Assembly: GCF_014651135.1 (NCBI RefSeq)
Contig: NZ_BMWH01000013.1
Coordinates: 1-34,983, forward strand
Direction of reading: 5' to 3'
DNA from: Streptomyces echinoruber
GTDB lineage: Bacteria > Actinomycetota > Actinomycetes > Streptomycetales > Streptomycetaceae
Length of the DNA: 34,983 nucleotides
The position numbers and the translations under genes are program-made. Below the pieces are notes generated by a model, which saw only the letters and a list, made by a program, of their open reading frames with translations, was not told the DNA's origin and did not search any database. Shown here in pieces: positions 34,933 through 34,983 of this stretch; position 1 is the first letter of the stretch; each line of letters starts with the position of its first letter.

Positions 34933-34983
34933 CGGTACGGCTCCGCGGCCGTGATGATGCGGCGCGCCCGCGGCCGTGACGGC

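Overview
This is a stretch of chromosome from a high-G+C actinomycete, almost certainly a Streptomyces or close relative. The signs are very strong G/C bias at third codon positions, GTG starts, ATGA/GTGA stop-start overlaps, and many genes whose closest remembered relatives are Streptomyces proteins (SigK-type sigma/anti-sigma pair with a DUF4331 protein, MHS-type MFS transporter, YiaA-like protein, class F sortase pair). I see no tRNA, rRNA, insertion sequence, prophage or CRISPR.

Layout. 1-3600: secreted DUF4331 protein (-), divergent from an ECF sigma factor/anti-sigma pair (+) and a small conserved protein. 3658-8451: a leftward block with a CoA-transferase, an orphan Type ISP specificity-domain protein, a GntR regulator and homogentisate dioxygenase (tyrosine catabolism), with a near-perfect palindrome just upstream of hmgA. 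8676-12558: lipoprotein, TetR regulator, cytoplasmic molybdopterin oxidoreductase. 12694-16072: a surface protein with a sorting-signal-like C-terminus, overlapping a class F sortase with a long Thr/Pro tail, then an orphan ABC ATPase. 16176-25883: a catabolic neighbourhood with aldehyde dehydrogenase, Zn alcohol dehydrogenase, MHS transporter, DMT exporter, TetR, acyl-CoA dehydrogenase, YiaA-like protein, a second TetR, a MaoC hydratase and a BKACE-type enzyme. 26076-31562: a zinc-ribbon protein, a secreted penicillin-acylase-family Ntn hydrolase, and a secreted DUF1343 (NamZ-like) protein facing it. 31877-34932: SDR, acyl-CoA synthetase and TetR in one operon.

Two layers of non-coding structure stand out. 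First, matching palindromes link separate genes into small regulons. AAACTA-type 19-mers lie before the aldehyde dehydrogenase gene and between the TetR gene at 21372 and the acyl-CoA dehydrogenase gene. CTAAGC-type 16-mers lie before the TetR gene at 23760 and the maoC-like gene. ATACCG-type sites lie before the molybdopterin oxidoreductase, MHS transporter and SDR genes. Second, several intergenic gaps hold a private short tandem array of fixed period: 46/23 bp, 34 bp, 31 bp, 13 bp, 14 bp, 17 bp, and a large 14-bp array of about 33 units at 29740-30242 with palindromic cores and a 28-bp alternation. That last array is the most unusual object in the window.
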